The notes: generated from the letters alone by a model not told the origin. Counted from the first letter of the stretch, positions 32,835 through 43,260 are shown. The stretch is 64,000 bases of DNA from Rhizobium sullae (GCF_900169785.1 NZ_FWER01000010.1:62001-126000); one strand, 5' to 3'. Numbers and translations are program-made.

Positions 32835-33269
32835 ATGAACCAGTCAGCATTGCTTCGCCCGGATTGGACTCCGGCCACCGTTGCGTTGATGGTGCTCGGC
32901 TTCGTGGTCTTCTGGCCTCTGGGCCTGGCCATGCTTGCCTATATCATCTTCGGCGACCGCCTTCGTGGTTTCAAGCGCGATGCGAATAACGCGACCGACG
33001 GCTTCTTTGCCGGCTGCCGCCGTTCGCATGGCCGCTACCGCCCGCATTTTTCGACCGGCAACGTCGCCTTTGACGATTGGCGGAAGGCCGAGCTTGACCG
33101 TATTGAGGAAGAGCGTCGTAAGCTCGATGAAATGCGTGAGGAATTCGATACCTATATGCGCGAGCTTCGCCGCGCGAAGGATCAGGAAGAGTTCGACCGT
33201 TTCATGCGCGACCGCAAGAATTCAAAGCGCAATGACAACGGACCCGCTGCCGAATATCAGACGCCTTAA
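32835..33269 (+). CDS. DUF2852 membrane protein
   Basis: A 144-residue protein of unknown function. One hydrophobic segment at about 14-40 (ATVALMVLGFVVFWPLGLAM) is a likely membrane anchor. The C-terminal half (about 75-125) is highly charged and heptad-like (DRIEEERRKLDEMREEFDTY), so a coiled coil is probable. This arrangement is typical of the alphaproteobacterial DUF2852 family. ATG 32835 follows a GAGG-type site, and a strong terminator follows the stop. Nothing in the neighbourhood suggests a function. Confidence 0.88.
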   Translation: MNQSALLRPDWTPATVALMVLGFVVFWPLGLAMLAYIIFGDRLRGFKRDANNATDGFFAGCRRSHGRYRPHFSTGNVAFDDWRKAELDRIEEERRKLDEMREEFDTYMRELRRAKDQEEFDRFMRDRKNSKRNDNGPAAEYQTP

Positions 33270-33290
33270 CGGTGTCAGTAGATGATCAGC

Positions 33291-33322
33291 AAACCGGCAT
33301 CAACGATGCCGGTTTTTCTTTT
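33291..33322 (+). terminator. Terminator after DUF2852 gene
   Basis: A perfect 11-bp stem (33291-33301 with 33305-33315), 3-base loop and TTCTTTTT tail. Confidence 0.9.
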
Positions 33323-33363
33323 TCTATGCCGGATTAGCTGCGAATCGTATAGAAAAAGCACTT

Positions 33364-34128
33364 ATGTTTCCGCTCCTTTCCAAACCGAGACGTACCGTTG
33401 CGCGAAAACCTGCTCCGCCCGAAACGCGGACGCTGGACGTTGCAGGCAGGCTGATGCCGCTCACGATCAAGCATCATGATCGCGCAACCCGCATTACGCT
33501 GCGTATCGAGCCCGGCGGCAGGGCGCTGAAAATGACGGTACCGAAGGGCCTTGCGCAGCGCGAGGTCAATGCCTTCCTCGATCGTCATCAGGGATGGCTG
33601 CTGACGAAACTGGCAAAGTTCTCCATCGACAGCGCGCTTTGTGACGGCCGTGAAATTCTGCTCCGGGGCGTCAAGCACCGGATCGAACACACGGGCAGTC
33701 TGCGCGGCCTGACCGAGGCGGTCATGGTCGATGGCCGGCATATGCTCAGGGTCAGTGGCCTACCGGAACATCTTGGCCGCCGGATCGCAACCTTTCTGAA
33801 GAAGGAGGCGCGGGCCGACCTCGAGCGGCTCGCCCGCTTCCACGCCCATTCGATCCAAGCGCCGGTCAAATCGATCTCCATCAAAGACACCCGCAGCCGC
33901 TGGGGCTCATGCTCGTCGGAAGGAAACTTGAGTTTTTCCTGGCGCATCGTCATGGCGCCGGCCTCAGTGATCGATTATCTGGCGGCCCACGAAGTCGCGC
34001 ACCTCAAGGAAATGAATCACGGCCCGCGTTTCTGGGCGCTCTGCGAAAAGCTCTGCCCACATATGGAAGAGGCGAAATCCTGGCTGAAGCGCTACGGAAG
34101 CCAGCTTCACGCAATTGACTTTGATTGA
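33364..34128 (+). CDS. YgjP/DUF45-type metal-dependent hydrolase
   Basis: A 254-residue protein of the YgjP-like (DUF45, M48-like fold) family. The zinc motif AAHEVAHLKEMNHGPRFW (about 213-230), an HExxH variant with a downstream histidine, and SIKDTRSRWGSCSSEGNL are diagnostic. E. coli YgjP has UTP pyrophosphatase activity in vitro; older annotation calls these metallopeptidases, so the activity is open. ATG 33364 is 41 bases after the terminator hairpin and begins an independent unit before trpF. Confidence 0.88.
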   Translation: MFPLLSKPRRTVARKPAPPETRTLDVAGRLMPLTIKHHDRATRITLRIEPGGRALKMTVPKGLAQREVNAFLDRHQGWLLTKLAKFSIDSALCDGREILLRGVKHRIEHTGSLRGLTEAVMVDGRHMLRVSGLPEHLGRRIATFLKKEARADLERLARFHAHSIQAPVKSISIKDTRSRWGSCSSEGNLSFSWRIVMAPASVIDYLAAHEVAHLKEMNHGPRFWALCEKLCPHMEEAKSWLKRYGSQLHAIDFD

Positions 34129-34205
34129 GCGCATAGCCGCGGTAAATTAAAGCCTCAGTCGCAAATTGGCTCGACTCTTTTGCCTTTTCGTGTCACTCCG
34201 CTGCC

Positions 34206-34874
34206 ATGAAACCCGATATCAAAATCTGCGGCCTGAAGAGCGCTGAAGCGATCGATCGCGCGGTGAATCGCGGCGCGAGCCATATCGGTTTTATCTTCTT
34301 CGAGAAGAGCCCGCGTTATATCGAGCCGGATCTTGCCGGAAAGCTTGCCGATCCTGTCCGCGGCAAAGCGAAGATCGTCGCCGTCACAGTTGATCCGACC
34401 AATGACGAACTCGATGAAATCGTCGCGCTTTTGAAGCCGGACATGATCCAGCTTCACGGTAATGAGAGCCCGGAACGCGTCTTGACGATAAAAGCCGTCT
34501 ACGGTCTGCCAATCATGAAGGCATTCTCCATTCGCAGCGCCGATGATCTGAAGCCGGTTGAGGCTTATATTGGGATTGCTGACCGGTTTCTGTTCGACGC
34601 CAAACCGCCGAAAGGATCCGAACTACCCGGCGGCAACGGGGTTTCCTTCGATTGGAGTCTGCTCGGCTGGCTTGACGACGGCGTGGATTACATGCTTTCC
34701 GGTGGGCTGAACAAGGACAACATTGCCGAAGCGCTGGCGATCACCAAAGCGCCGGGTATCGACGGCTCCTCCGGCGTCGAAAGCGCGCCCGGCGTGAAGA
34801 GCGTTGCCATGATCGATGATTTTTTCGATGCGGTCGAGAGGGCTTGCGAGCCTGAAACGGCCTCAAGGAGTTGA
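34206..34874 (+). CDS. trpF: Phosphoribosylanthranilate isomerase
   Basis: A 222-residue (beta/alpha)8 barrel catalysing the Amadori rearrangement in tryptophan synthesis. The active-site cysteine is in [11 protein letters not shown] (about residue 8) and the catalytic aspartate in [20 protein letters not shown] (about 140). The C-terminal SGGLNKDN and [13 protein letters not shown] bind phosphate. It starts trpF-trpB-trpA-accD-folC; it is followed within 2 bases by trpB. Confidence 0.96.
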   Translation: MKPDIKICGLKSAEAIDRAVNRGASHIGFIFFEKSPRYIEPDLAGKLADPVRGKAKIVAVTVDPTNDELDEIVALLKPDMIQLHGNESPERVLTIKAVYGLPIMKAFSIRSADDLKPVEAYIGIADRFLFDAKPPKGSELPGGNGVSFDWSLLGWLDDGVDYMLSGGLNKDNIAEALAITKAPGIDGSSGVESAPGVKSVAMIDDFFDAVERACEPETASRS

Positions 34875-34876
34875 GA

Positions 34877-36097
34877 GTGAACCAGACGCTAAAACCCAAT
34901 TCCTTCCGTTCCGGCCCCGATGAGGACGGCCGTTTCGGCATTTATGGCGGCCGTTTCGTCGCCGAAACGCTCATGCCGCTGATCCTCGATCTGCAGGACG
35001 AATGGAACAAGGCAAAGGACGATCCGGAATTCCAGGCGGAATTGAAACATCTTGGCAGCCACTACATCGGCCGCCCGAGCCCGCTTTATTTCGCTGAGCG
35101 CCTGACAGCCGAGCTTGGCGGTGCGAAGATCTATTTCAAGCGCGAAGAGCTGAACCATACGGGTTCGCATAAGATCAACAATTGCATCGGCCAGATCCTG
35201 CTTGCCAAGCGCATGGGCAAGACCCGCATCATTGCCGAGACCGGCGCTGGCCAGCATGGCGTTGCCTCTGCAACGGTCGCCGCCCGCTTTGGCCTTCCCT
35301 GCGTAGTCTACATGGGTGCGACCGACGTCGAGCGTCAGGCGCCGAACGTTTTCCGCATGAAGCTCCTCGGCGCTGAAGTGAAGCCGGTAACGGCAGGTCA
35401 CGGCACGCTGAAGGATGCGATGAACGAGGCCCTTCGCGACTGGGTCACCAATGTAGATGACACCTATTATTTGATCGGCACCGCAGCCGGCCCGCACCCC
35501 TATCCGGAAATGGTTCGCGATTTCCAGGCGGTCATCGGCACGGAAGCCAAGCTGCAGATGCTGGAAGCCGAAGGACGGCTGCCCGATCTCATCATCGCGG
35601 CGGTTGGCGGCGGTTCGAATGCAATCGGCATCTTCCATCCGTTCCTGGATGACGCAGGCGTCAAGATTGTCGGCGTTGAAGCCGGCGGCAAGGGTCTGCA
35701 AGGCGATGAACATTGCGCCTCGATCACAGCCGGCTCGCCGGGTGTCCTTCACGGCAATCGCACGTACCTGCTCCAGGATGGAGACGGCCAAATCAAGGAA
35801 GGCCACTCGATCTCGGCCGGTCTCGATTATCCCGGCATCGGCCCCGAGCATTCCTATCTGAACGACATCGGCCGCGTCGAATACGTGCCGATCATGGACC
35901 ACGAAGCGCTCGATGCTTTCCAGACGCTGACGCGCCTGGAGGGCATCATTCCGGCGCTTGAGCCGTCGCATGCGCTGGCCGAAGTCATCAAGCGTGCGCC
36001 GAAGATGGGCAAGGACGAGATCATCCTGATGAACCTCTCCGGCCGCGGCGACAAGGATATCTTCACCGTCGGCAAGATTTTGGGAATGGGTGTGTAA
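34877..36097 (+). CDS. trpB: Tryptophan synthase beta subunit
   Basis: A 406-residue PLP enzyme joining indole with serine. The PLP lysine is in [19 protein letters not shown] (about 85-103), the [20 protein letters not shown] segment follows, and the phosphate-binding GGGSNAIG loop is near 230. GTG 34877 follows AAGGAG; the earlier in-frame TTG 34871 overlaps trpF and lacks a good site. It works as a tetramer with TrpA, encoded 5 bases downstream. Confidence 0.97.
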   Translation: MNQTLKPNSFRSGPDEDGRFGIYGGRFVAETLMPLILDLQDEWNKAKDDPEFQAELKHLGSHYIGRPSPLYFAERLTAELGGAKIYFKREELNHTGSHKINNCIGQILLAKRMGKTRIIAETGAGQHGVASATVAARFGLPCVVYMGATDVERQAPNVFRMKLLGAEVKPVTAGHGTLKDAMNEALRDWVTNVDDTYYLIGTAAGPHPYPEMVRDFQAVIGTEAKLQMLEAEGRLPDLIIAAVGGGSNAIGIFHPFLDDAGVKIVGVEAGGKGLQGDEHCASITAGSPGVLHGNRTYLLQDGDGQIKEGHSISAGLDYPGIGPEHSYLNDIGRVEYVPIMDHEALDAFQTLTRLEGIIPALEPSHALAEVIKRAPKMGKDEIILMNLSGRGDKDIFTVGKILGMGV

Positions 36098-36102
36098 AAA
36101 GC

Positions 36103-36942
36103 ATGACCGCACGTATGGATAAACGCTTTGCCGATCTGAAGGCTGAAGGCCGTCCGGCGCTCGTGACCTATTTCATGGGTGGTGACCCGGACTACGAAAC
36201 CTCGCTCGGCATCATGAAAGTGCTGCCGGAAGCCGGCGCCGATATCATCGAACTCGGCATGCCGTTCTCCGACCCAATGGCCGATGGCCCGGCAATCCAG
36301 ATGGCTGGCCAGCGCGCGCTGAAGGGCGGACAGACGCTCAGGAAAACGCTGCAGCTGGCCGCCGATTTCCGCAAAAGTGACAGTACGACGCCGATCGTTA
36401 TGATGGGTTACTACAATCCTATCTACATCTACGGCGTTGAGAAATTTCTTGACGATGCGATTGCTGCCGGCATCGATGGCCTGATCGTCGTCGATCTTCC
36501 GCCGGAAATGGACGACGAGCTCTGCATTCCGGCAATCCGGAAAGGCATCAACTTCATCCGTCTGGCCACTCCGACGACCGACGAGAAGCGTCTTCCGACG
36601 GTTTTGAAGAACACATCCGGTTTCGTCTATTACGTCTCTATGAACGGCATCACCGGTTCTGCTCTACCGGATCCTTCGCTGGTTTCCGGGGCCGTGAAAC
36701 GCATCAAGCAGCACACCAATCTGCCCGTCTGCGTCGGCTTCGGTGTCAAGACGGCCGATCATGCCAAGGTCATCGGCAGCTCGGCCGATGGTGTCGTCGT
36801 CGGTACGGCCATTGTCAATCAGGTGGCGACAAGCCTGACTAGGGATGGGAAGGCTACAGCGGACACAGTCCAGGCCGTGGCCACCCTCGTTCGCGGTCTT
36901 TCATCCGGGGCACGTTCGGCGCGCCTTGTTGCTGCCGAATAG
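36103..36942 (+). CDS. trpA: Tryptophan synthase alpha subunit
   Basis: A 279-residue barrel that cleaves indole-3-glycerol phosphate and passes indole to TrpB. Signature motifs are [20 protein letters not shown], with the catalytic glutamate (about residue 50), the loop aspartate in [10 protein letters not shown], and [17 protein letters not shown]. Start ATG 36103 lies 5 bases after trpB. The 39-base gap to accD suggests that accD and folC may share the transcript. Confidence 0.97.
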   Translation: MTARMDKRFADLKAEGRPALVTYFMGGDPDYETSLGIMKVLPEAGADIIELGMPFSDPMADGPAIQMAGQRALKGGQTLRKTLQLAADFRKSDSTTPIVMMGYYNPIYIYGVEKFLDDAIAAGIDGLIVVDLPPEMDDELCIPAIRKGINFIRLATPTTDEKRLPTVLKNTSGFVYYVSMNGITGSALPDPSLVSGAVKRIKQHTNLPVCVGFGVKTADHAKVIGSSADGVVVGTAIVNQVATSLTRDGKATADTVQAVATLVRGLSSGARSARLVAAE

Positions 36943-36981
36943 TGTCCCCACATTGGCTGTAGTCAATCAGGAGTTTTCGAC

Positions 36982-37884
36982 TTGAACTGGATCACCAACT
37001 ACGTTCGCCCGCGCATCAATTCCATGCTGGGCCGTCGCGAAGTGCCGGAGAACCTCTGGATCAAGTGCCCGGAAACGGGCGAGATGGTCTTCCACAAGGA
37101 TTTGGAAGACAACAAGTGGGTCATTCCGGCTTCGGGCTATCACATGAAGATGCCTGCAAAGGCACGCCTTGCCGACCTCTTCGATAAGGGCGAATATGAG
37201 TCGCTGCCGCAGCCGAAGGTCGCGCAGGATCCGTTGAAGTTCCGCGATTCCAAGAAATACACGGATCGCCTGAAGGATAGTCGTCTCAAGACCGAACAGG
37301 AAGACACGATCCTCGCTGGCGTTGGCAAGGTCCGTGGACTGAAGCTCGTCGCCGTCGTGCACGAGTTCAATTTCATGGGCGGTTCGCTCGGCCTCGCTGC
37401 CGGTGAGGCGATCGTCAGAGCCTTCGAGCGCGCGATTTCCGAAAAGTGCCCGCTGGTGATGTTCCCGGCCTCCGGTGGCGCGCGAATGCAGGAAGGCATC
37501 CTTTCGCTGATGCAGTTGCCGCGCACCACCGTGGCAGTCGACATGCTGAAGGAAGCAGGCCAGCCCTACATTGTCGTTCTCACTAACCCGACGACGGGCG
37601 GCGTTACCGCCTCCTACGCCATGCTGGGCGATCTTCATCTGGCCGAGCCGGGTGCCGAGATCTGCTTCGCCGGTAAGCGCGTCATCGAGCAGACGATCCG
37701 CGAGAAGCTGCCGGAAGGTTTCCAAACCTCGGAATATCTGCTCGAGCACGGCATGGTCGACATGGTCATCAAACGGCACGATATTCCCGAAACGCTTGCG
37801 CGTGTGCTGAGCATCCTAACCAGGAAGCCTGCTAACTCGGTTGCGACGAATGGCGGCGCGATTGCAATCGCAGCGAGCGCTTGA
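36982..37884 (+). CDS. accD: Acetyl-CoA carboxylase carboxyltransferase beta subunit
   Basis: A 300-residue subunit that with AccA transfers CO2 from biotin to acetyl-CoA in fatty acid synthesis. The crotonase-like core has [17 protein letters not shown] and [17 protein letters not shown]. In E. coli four cysteines form a zinc ribbon at the N-terminus; here only Cys29 ([18 protein letters not shown]) remains and the second CxxC is VIPASGY. The start is TTG 36982 with CAGGAG upstream. It follows trpA and precedes folC, an order common in alphaproteobacteria. Confidence 0.96.
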   Translation: MNWITNYVRPRINSMLGRREVPENLWIKCPETGEMVFHKDLEDNKWVIPASGYHMKMPAKARLADLFDKGEYESLPQPKVAQDPLKFRDSKKYTDRLKDSRLKTEQEDTILAGVGKVRGLKLVAVVHEFNFMGGSLGLAAGEAIVRAFERAISEKCPLVMFPASGGARMQEGILSLMQLPRTTVAVDMLKEAGQPYIVVLTNPTTGGVTASYAMLGDLHLAEPGAEICFAGKRVIEQTIREKLPEGFQTSEYLLEHGMVDMVIKRHDIPETLARVLSILTRKPANSVATNGGAIAIAASA

Positions 37885-37911
37885 TTAAAACCTGCTTGGG
37901 CGGGGTGCTGA

Positions 37912-39264
37912 ATGATACCCAGAGGCCAGACCGCAGTGAGTGAAGCAGCGCAGGAGATCGACAAGCTGATGGGACTGCATCCCAAGGGCTTCGATCTTTC
38001 GCTCGATCGCGTTACTCGCCTTCTCGAAGTTCTCGGCAACCCGCAGAACCGGCTGCCGTGTGTCATCCATGTCGCCGGAACGAATGGCAAGGGTTCAGTT
38101 ACTGCCTTTTGCCGCGCGCTGCTGGAAGCCGGCGGCTACGCCGTTCACGTCCATACCTCGCCGCATCTGGTCAACTGGCATGAGCGTTATCGAATCGGTA
38201 TCGAGAACGGTCGCGGCCAGCTGGTTGACGACGCGGTTTTCGCAGACGCGCTCCGGCGCGTCGCAGAAGCCAATGCCGGGCAGAAAATTACGGTTTTCGA
38301 AATCCTGACGGCCGTCACTTTCCTGCTCTTTTCCGAGCACCCAGCCGATGCGGCAATCATTGAGGTCGGCCTCGGTGGCCGGTTCGACGCCACAAACGTC
38401 ATCTCCGATCCGGCTGTTTCGGTCATCATGCCGATCTCGCTCGACCACCAGCCCTATCTTGGTGACCGCGTCGAACTGATCGCGGCCGAAAAGGCCGGCA
38501 TCATGAAGGCCGGCCATGCCGTGGTGATCGGCCATCAGGAATATGACGCGGTCCTGGATGTGCTGATGGCGACTGCCGAGCGCTTGCATTGCCCGACTGC
38601 CGTCTTCGGCCAAGATTACGTGGCGCATGAGGAGTACGGCCGCCTCGTCTATCAGGACGAATTCGGTCTTGCCGACCTGCCATTGCCGCGGCTTCCGGGC
38701 CGCCATCAATATGCCAACGCAGCGGCCGCAATCCGCGCTGTCAAGGCAGCGGGTTTCGTCGTCACTGAAGCGATGATGGAAAAGGCTATGAATTCCGTCG
38801 AATGGCCTGGCCGCCTCCAGCGGCTGACCGAAGGCAACCTGATCGCACACGCTCCGCCCGGTGCCGAGATATGGGTCGATGGGGGCCACAATCCCGGCGC
38901 CGGCGAAGTCATCGCGGAAGCGATGGCAAATTTCGAAGAGAAGCAGCCGCGTCCGCTCTACCTCATAACCGGCATGATCAATACCAAGGAGCCGATCGGC
39001 TATTTCAAGGCCTTCGTAGGCCTTGCGGAAAAGGTCTTCTGCGTGCCGATCCGCGGCAGCGACGCGATGATCGATCCCGTGGTTCTGTCAAATTCTGCCT
39101 ATGATGCAGGCCTTGTCGCCGAGCCGATGTCCACAGTCGGTGAAGCGTTGGACGTGATCAAGGAAACCCTTGATCCGCAGGTTCCGCCGCCGCGAATCCT
39201 GATCGGCGGCTCTCTCTATCTCGTCGGCGATGTCCTTGCTGACAATGGAACGCCCCCCAAATGA
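37912..39264 (+). CDS. folC: Folylpolyglutamate synthase / dihydrofolate synthase
   Basis: A 450-residue Mur-ligase-family enzyme adding glutamate to dihydropteroate and folates. The P-loop is HVAGTNGKGSVTAFCRALLE (about 55-74), HTSPHLVNWHERYRI follows, and the central EVGLGGRFDATNVI binds ATP/Mg. DGGHNPGAGEVIAEAM is the C-terminal domain signature. ATG 37912 is used; GTG 37936 is an alternative with no loss of domain. Its stop codon lies in a 14-bp hairpin shared with trxA. Confidence 0.95.
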   Translation: MIPRGQTAVSEAAQEIDKLMGLHPKGFDLSLDRVTRLLEVLGNPQNRLPCVIHVAGTNGKGSVTAFCRALLEAGGYAVHVHTSPHLVNWHERYRIGIENGRGQLVDDAVFADALRRVAEANAGQKITVFEILTAVTFLLFSEHPADAAIIEVGLGGRFDATNVISDPAVSVIMPISLDHQPYLGDRVELIAAEKAGIMKAGHAVVIGHQEYDAVLDVLMATAERLHCPTAVFGQDYVAHEEYGRLVYQDEFGLADLPLPRLPGRHQYANAAAAIRAVKAAGFVVTEAMMEKAMNSVEWPGRLQRLTEGNLIAHAPPGAEIWVDGGHNPGAGEVIAEAMANFEEKQPRPLYLITGMINTKEPIGYFKAFVGLAEKVFCVPIRGSDAMIDPVVLSNSAYDAGLVAEPMSTVGEALDVIKETLDPQVPPPRILIGGSLYLVGDVLADNGTPPK

Positions 39265-39294
39265 AATAGCCCGGTCGAAGCCGGGCTATTTCAT
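39261..39294. terminator. Shared hairpin between folC and trxA
   Basis: A perfect 14-bp stem (39261-39274 with 39281-39294) and 6-base loop. It overlaps the folC stop codon and lies 18 bases after the trxA stop. The stem base is AT-rich on both sides, giving short T-runs in both directions. Confidence 0.85.
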
Positions 39295-39312
39295 TCAGTA
39301 TGCAATCAAAAA

Positions 39313-39633
39313 TTAAGCTGCATTCGAAATCCAGCTCGAAAGAGCGGTCTTCGGAGCAGCGCCAACCTTGATATCGGCAACTTCACCAGCCTTGAAGATG
39401 GCAAGCGTCGGAATCGAGCGGACGCCGAACTGAGCTGCCAGTTCCGGGTTTTCATCAATATTGAGCTTGGCGACCTTAACCTTGCCGGCAAGTTCGATCG
39501 CAATTTCCTCGAGACTCGGAGCGATCATCTTGCACGGACCGCACCACTCAGCCCAAAAATCAACGACGACGGGTTCTGCAGATTCCAGAACTTCCGACTG
39601 GAAGTTGTTGATATCGACTTTCACGGTAGCCAT
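39313..39633 (-). CDS. trxA: Thioredoxin
   Basis: A 106-residue cytoplasmic disulphide reductase. The active site is [15 protein letters not shown] with Cys31 and Cys34; the cis-proline segment is [11 protein letters not shown]. No signal peptide is present, so it is the general cytosolic thioredoxin. It is 75 bases downstream of addA on the same strand. Short size and motif are typical of TrxA. Confidence 0.97.
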   Translation of the reverse strand: MATVKVDINNFQSEVLESAEPVVVDFWAEWCGPCKMIAPSLEEIAIELAGKVKVAKLNIDENPELAAQFGVRSIPTLAIFKAGEVADIKVGAAPKTALSSWISNAA

Positions 39634-39708
39634 AGGCTGCTCCTTTAGCGGAATTTACTGTTGATCCACATGTGATGGTGCGGTGCCAAATTTTCAATGT
39701 CCGGTATT

Positions 39709-42700
39709 TCACTTTGTTTTGAGTCCTGCAAGCGCCATTTCGAGCGCGCTCGCGGTCAGGGTATGAACGGTAGCGTTGTCGGTATAAACCAGCATGCAAT
39801 CGATGCGCTTGCCGGGATAAAGCGGTGCCAGGATTTCGCGGTAGATCGCAAGCTGCGCTTGATGCGCGAAGGGAATATCCTTTGCCGTGGCGGGCGGCAC
39901 GCGGTTGGTCTTGTAATCGATGATGACCACGCGGTCGTCAAACACGGCCAGCCGGTCGACACGGCCGGAAACGGCATAGTGGCGCCCCTCCAGGGCCAGC
40001 GTGCCCATAATCGAGACCTCCGGCTGCGCATGCGTTGCAAAAATGGGCTGAAGACTCTGATCTGCCAGTAGCCGCAGAACCGAATCAACCAGCCCTTGCC
40101 GTTCGGCTTCCGGCCAGAAACGTGCAGCACGGGCCGCGTACCGCGCTGCGGCGTCCGCTCTCTCGACTGGAGCGATGTCCGGTAGAGTCTGCAGCATGCG
40201 ATGGATCAGGCGCCCTTTTTCCAACGATCGGTCCGAGCGTGTTTTTTCCGCAAAGAGCGGCGAACTGATCAACAGGTTATCCGCCTCCTCATCGATGATC
40301 GTTCCGGCGCCGGATGGGCTGAGAGGTCTCGGCAGTTGCCTTTGCGGCGGGAGCGGTTTGAGAATGCTGGAGGGCAAGGTTTCCCGTTCGTCCTTGTCTT
40401 CTGGTCTCTCGGAGCGCTCGAACGTGCGGCCTACTTGCGGCACGCGCCATTTCACGCCCTGCCATTCGCCATCTAGTCCTTCGAAAGTTGCGGGCATAAC
40501 GTGCGGGTGGCTGTCCGCCATCGCCGATGAAATCATCATGTGCCAGGTATCGGTGTTTGCCCTGACACCGCGATAGCCGCAGACAATCAATCGGTCGGCG
40601 GCACGCGTCATCGCCACATAGAGCAGCCGCCGGTATTCCTCCTCCGCCAATTTCTGAAGCCGTGCCGTATCGGTTTGCGTCATCGAATTGGTAAGGTCGC
40701 TGACCGGGACCCAGACCGGTATCAGAGGGGCGTCTGCGTTTGTTTCGAGCAGACGCAGTTTTGGCATGTGCGTATGCGTGAAAGCCTTCGAGCCGCCGTC
40801 GACAAGGAAAACGATCGGTGCTTCCAACCCCTTGGAAGCATGTACGGTCATAATCCGCACCTCGTTGCGGCCCTTGTCCTGCTCGCGCTTCACTTCGGGC
40901 GCTTCGAGCTCCAGTGTCGAGATGAAGGATTGCAGGCCAGGGAGTCCCGAGCTTTCGTGATCGAGCGCGAATGTCAGGAACTCGTCCAGAATATCGCTGA
41001 CCTCGGTGCCAAGACGCGCGAGAAACTGCCGCCGGCCGCCGTGAACGCCAAGCAGACGCGAGTAAAAGTCGTGGACGGACAGGTTTCGTGATTGATGAAG
41101 AAGTAGCGCGAGCTTTTCAGCCGCGGCCGCATATCGCTCGTTACCGTCTGCTGCAAATTTCTGCAGATGAGTCCAGACGCTTTCATACTCGCCGCGCAGT
41201 GCAGCGAGTGCGAAGATATCGTCTTCCGACAGGTCGAACAGCGGGCTCTTGAGCACGGCCGCCAATGAAAGATCATCCTGCGGCAATAGGAGGAAACGGC
41301 CAAGCGCCAGCAAGTCTTGGACGGCGATATGGCTGGTGAGCTTGAGGCGGTCGGCACCCGCGACCGGAATATTGTTGCGCCGCTTCAGCGCGCGGGTCAG
41401 AGCGTTGACAAAGGCATCACGCTTGCGGACCAGCACAAGGATGTCGCCAGCCTGGATAAGGCGTTCCTTGCCTTTCTCGACGATCGTCTCGTGTCCGACA
41501 AGCCGCTCGATCGTGTGGGCCATACGCCGGGCAAGGATCGCGGCCGGGGCGCTTTCGGGCGTCGCGTCGAATGGCGCCGTCCAGTCTTCGTCCTTAACGG
41601 TGGTTTCGGGGGCAATCGTCTCCCAGAGATCGACGGCACCCGGGTGACCGATGCGGCTAGAGCGGTGAACGACCGGCTCTTCGACGGCGCTAAGGCCTCG
41701 CGCGTTTTCGGGTGATGCAAAGATGTGGTCGACCGCAGCAAGAACGTCGGATGTCGAGCGAAAGGAAAGGGGCAAACGCACGGACGAAAACATTTGACCG
41801 CCTGCCGAAACCCGCCTCCTTGTGTGCTCGCTCTCCTCGGAGAAACGCTCCGGGCGCGCGCCCTGGAAGGAATAGATCGATTGCTTCTCGTCCCCGACGG
41901 CAAACAGCGTCCGCGCGACGGCCCGTGCACTTTCGCCGGAAAAGAAATCTTCCGCCAGCGACTGGATCACGCTCCATTGGATCGGGCTCGTATCCTGCGC
42001 CTCATCGACCAGGATATGATCGATACCCTGGTCGAGCTTATAGTGAATCCAAGGCCCGACACCGCTCTTCATCAGCAGATCCGCGGTTCGGGTGATGAGA
42101 TCTTCGAAATCCAGCTGACTGCGATGTTTTTTTAGATCCTCGTAATCCTGGTTCAGCCGGTCGGCGAGGATAAGCGCTGCATGCGTGGCATTGAACATGC
42201 GCATGATCTTGAGGCGGTCGCGGCAGGCGACGATATGCGCGCGCGCTTCGGAAATCGCATCTGCAAGCTCAGGTGCATCGGAGAGCATGGCTTTGACGGT
42301 GAATTGCGAATCCGACTTAGGTTCGCCCTTCGCCGTCAGGAATATCTTTTCCAGCAATTCGGCGCACTTCGCCGCGTTCCGCTCATTGGAAGCCTGCCGC
42401 AAGCCGTAGGTGACTTCCTGTGCCTTCGCACCGCCCTTCTGGGCTGCCAGTGTCAGGTAAAGGTCGAGCGTCAGGCCGAAAAGACCCGGCAGCGGCCAGT
42501 ATTGCGAGATGATCTGGGTCTCCGTCTCGTCGGCCGAAAGTTGCAGTTCCCTGCGCAGCGTGGCCGCAATCCCGCCTCGGTGTTCAGCCGTTGAAATGAA
42601 GCGGCGAATGGCGTTACGGTTGGCGACGATCTCGCCAAGCAGTGTCTCCAATCCGGTCTCGTCACCGAGATTGAGAACATAGGAAAAGGCATCAGCAAGT

Positions 42701-43260
42701 GTGGGATCCTGCTCGGGTGTCGTCGCGGTCAACAGGGAGCGGCGCGCATCGGCGAGCAATGTGGCCGCGGCGCGATCGTCGAGAACCGAAAAGTGTCCGG
42801 CGACATTGGCCTCCAGCGGAAACTGATGCAGCAAGGCCTCGCAAAAGGCATGGATGGTTTGGATTTTCAGTCCGCCCGGCGTTTCCAACGCCTTGGCAAA
42901 AAGCCGTCTCGCTTCGGCAAGCTTGAGCTGATCCGGTATCGCGCCTTCAATCTGTGTTATCCGGCTTTTCAGTTCCTCGTCTGGCAGCACCGCCCACTCG
43001 GCCAAACGTGCGAAGACACGGTTCGACATTTCAGATGCGGCTGCCTTGGTATAAGTGAGGCAGAGGATGGCAGAGGGCCGCGCGCCGGCAAGTAGGAGCC
43101 GGATGACACGCTGCGTCAGCACATGCGTCTTTCCAGAACCAGCATTGGCTGAAACCCAGGCTGACCGCGACGGGTCGGAGGCAATCGACTGCTGGATCGT
43201 CGTCCAACTGATCCACGTGCGCGGATCGTCGCCCTCTGGAAGTGCGGTCGGATCATTCAT
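39709..43260 (-). CDS. addA: Double-strand break repair helicase-nuclease AddA
   Basis: An 1183-residue UvrD-type helicase with a C-terminal nuclease, the catalytic partner of AddB, which processes double-strand ends for RecA (RecBCD equivalent). Walker A is SANAGSGKTHVLTQRVI (about 41-57), Walker B is ILVDEAQDTSPIQWSVIQ, and helicase motif III is VGDEKQSIYSFQGARPERF. The RecB-type nuclease motif GRVDRLAVFDDRVVIIDYKT is near the C-terminus (about 1120). ATG 43260 (MNDPTALPEGDD) overlaps addB by 8 bases and follows GGGGAGCGG. Confidence 0.96.
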   Translation of the reverse strand: MNDPTALPEGDDPRTWISWTTIQQSIASDPSRSAWVSANAGSGKTHVLTQRVIRLLLAGARPSAILCLTYTKAAASEMSNRVFARLAEWAVLPDEELKSRITQIEGAIPDQLKLAEARRLFAKALETPGGLKIQTIHAFCEALLHQFPLEANVAGHFSVLDDRAAATLLADARRSLLTATTPEQDPTLADAFSYVLNLGDETGLETLLGEIVANRNAIRRFISTAEHRGGIAATLRRELQLSADETETQIISQYWPLPGLFGLTLDLYLTLAAQKGGAKAQEVTYGLRQASNERNAAKCAELLEKIFLTAKGEPKSDSQFTVKAMLSDAPELADAISEARAHIVACRDRLKIMRMFNATHAALILADRLNQDYEDLKKHRSQLDFEDLITRTADLLMKSGVGPWIHYKLDQGIDHILVDEAQDTSPIQWSVIQSLAEDFFSGESARAVARTLFAVGDEKQSIYSFQGARPERFSEESEHTRRRVSAGGQMFSSVRLPLSFRSTSDVLAAVDHIFASPENARGLSAVEEPVVHRSSRIGHPGAVDLWETIAPETTVKDEDWTAPFDATPESAPAAILARRMAHTIERLVGHETIVEKGKERLIQAGDILVLVRKRDAFVNALTRALKRRNNIPVAGADRLKLTSHIAVQDLLALGRFLLLPQDDLSLAAVLKSPLFDLSEDDIFALAALRGEYESVWTHLQKFAADGNERYAAAAEKLALLLHQSRNLSVHDFYSRLLGVHGGRRQFLARLGTEVSDILDEFLTFALDHESSGLPGLQSFISTLELEAPEVKREQDKGRNEVRIMTVHASKGLEAPIVFLVDGGSKAFTHTHMPKLRLLETNADAPLIPVWVPVSDLTNSMTQTDTARLQKLAEEEYRRLLYVAMTRAADRLIVCGYRGVRANTDTWHMMISSAMADSHPHVMPATFEGLDGEWQGVKWRVPQVGRTFERSERPEDKDERETLPSSILKPLPPQRQLPRPLSPSGAGTIIDEEADNLLISSPLFAEKTRSDRSLEKGRLIHRMLQTLPDIAPVERADAAARYAARAARFWPEAERQGLVDSVLRLLADQSLQPIFATHAQPEVSIMGTLALEGRHYAVSGRVDRLAVFDDRVVIIDYKTNRVPPATAKDIPFAHQAQLAIYREILAPLYPGKRIDCMLVYTDNATVHTLTASALEMALAGLKTK

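Noticed and set aside
34889..36112. 407-residue minus-strand frame opposite trpB
   Set aside because: Shadow of trpB caused by biased third-position use; no homology features.
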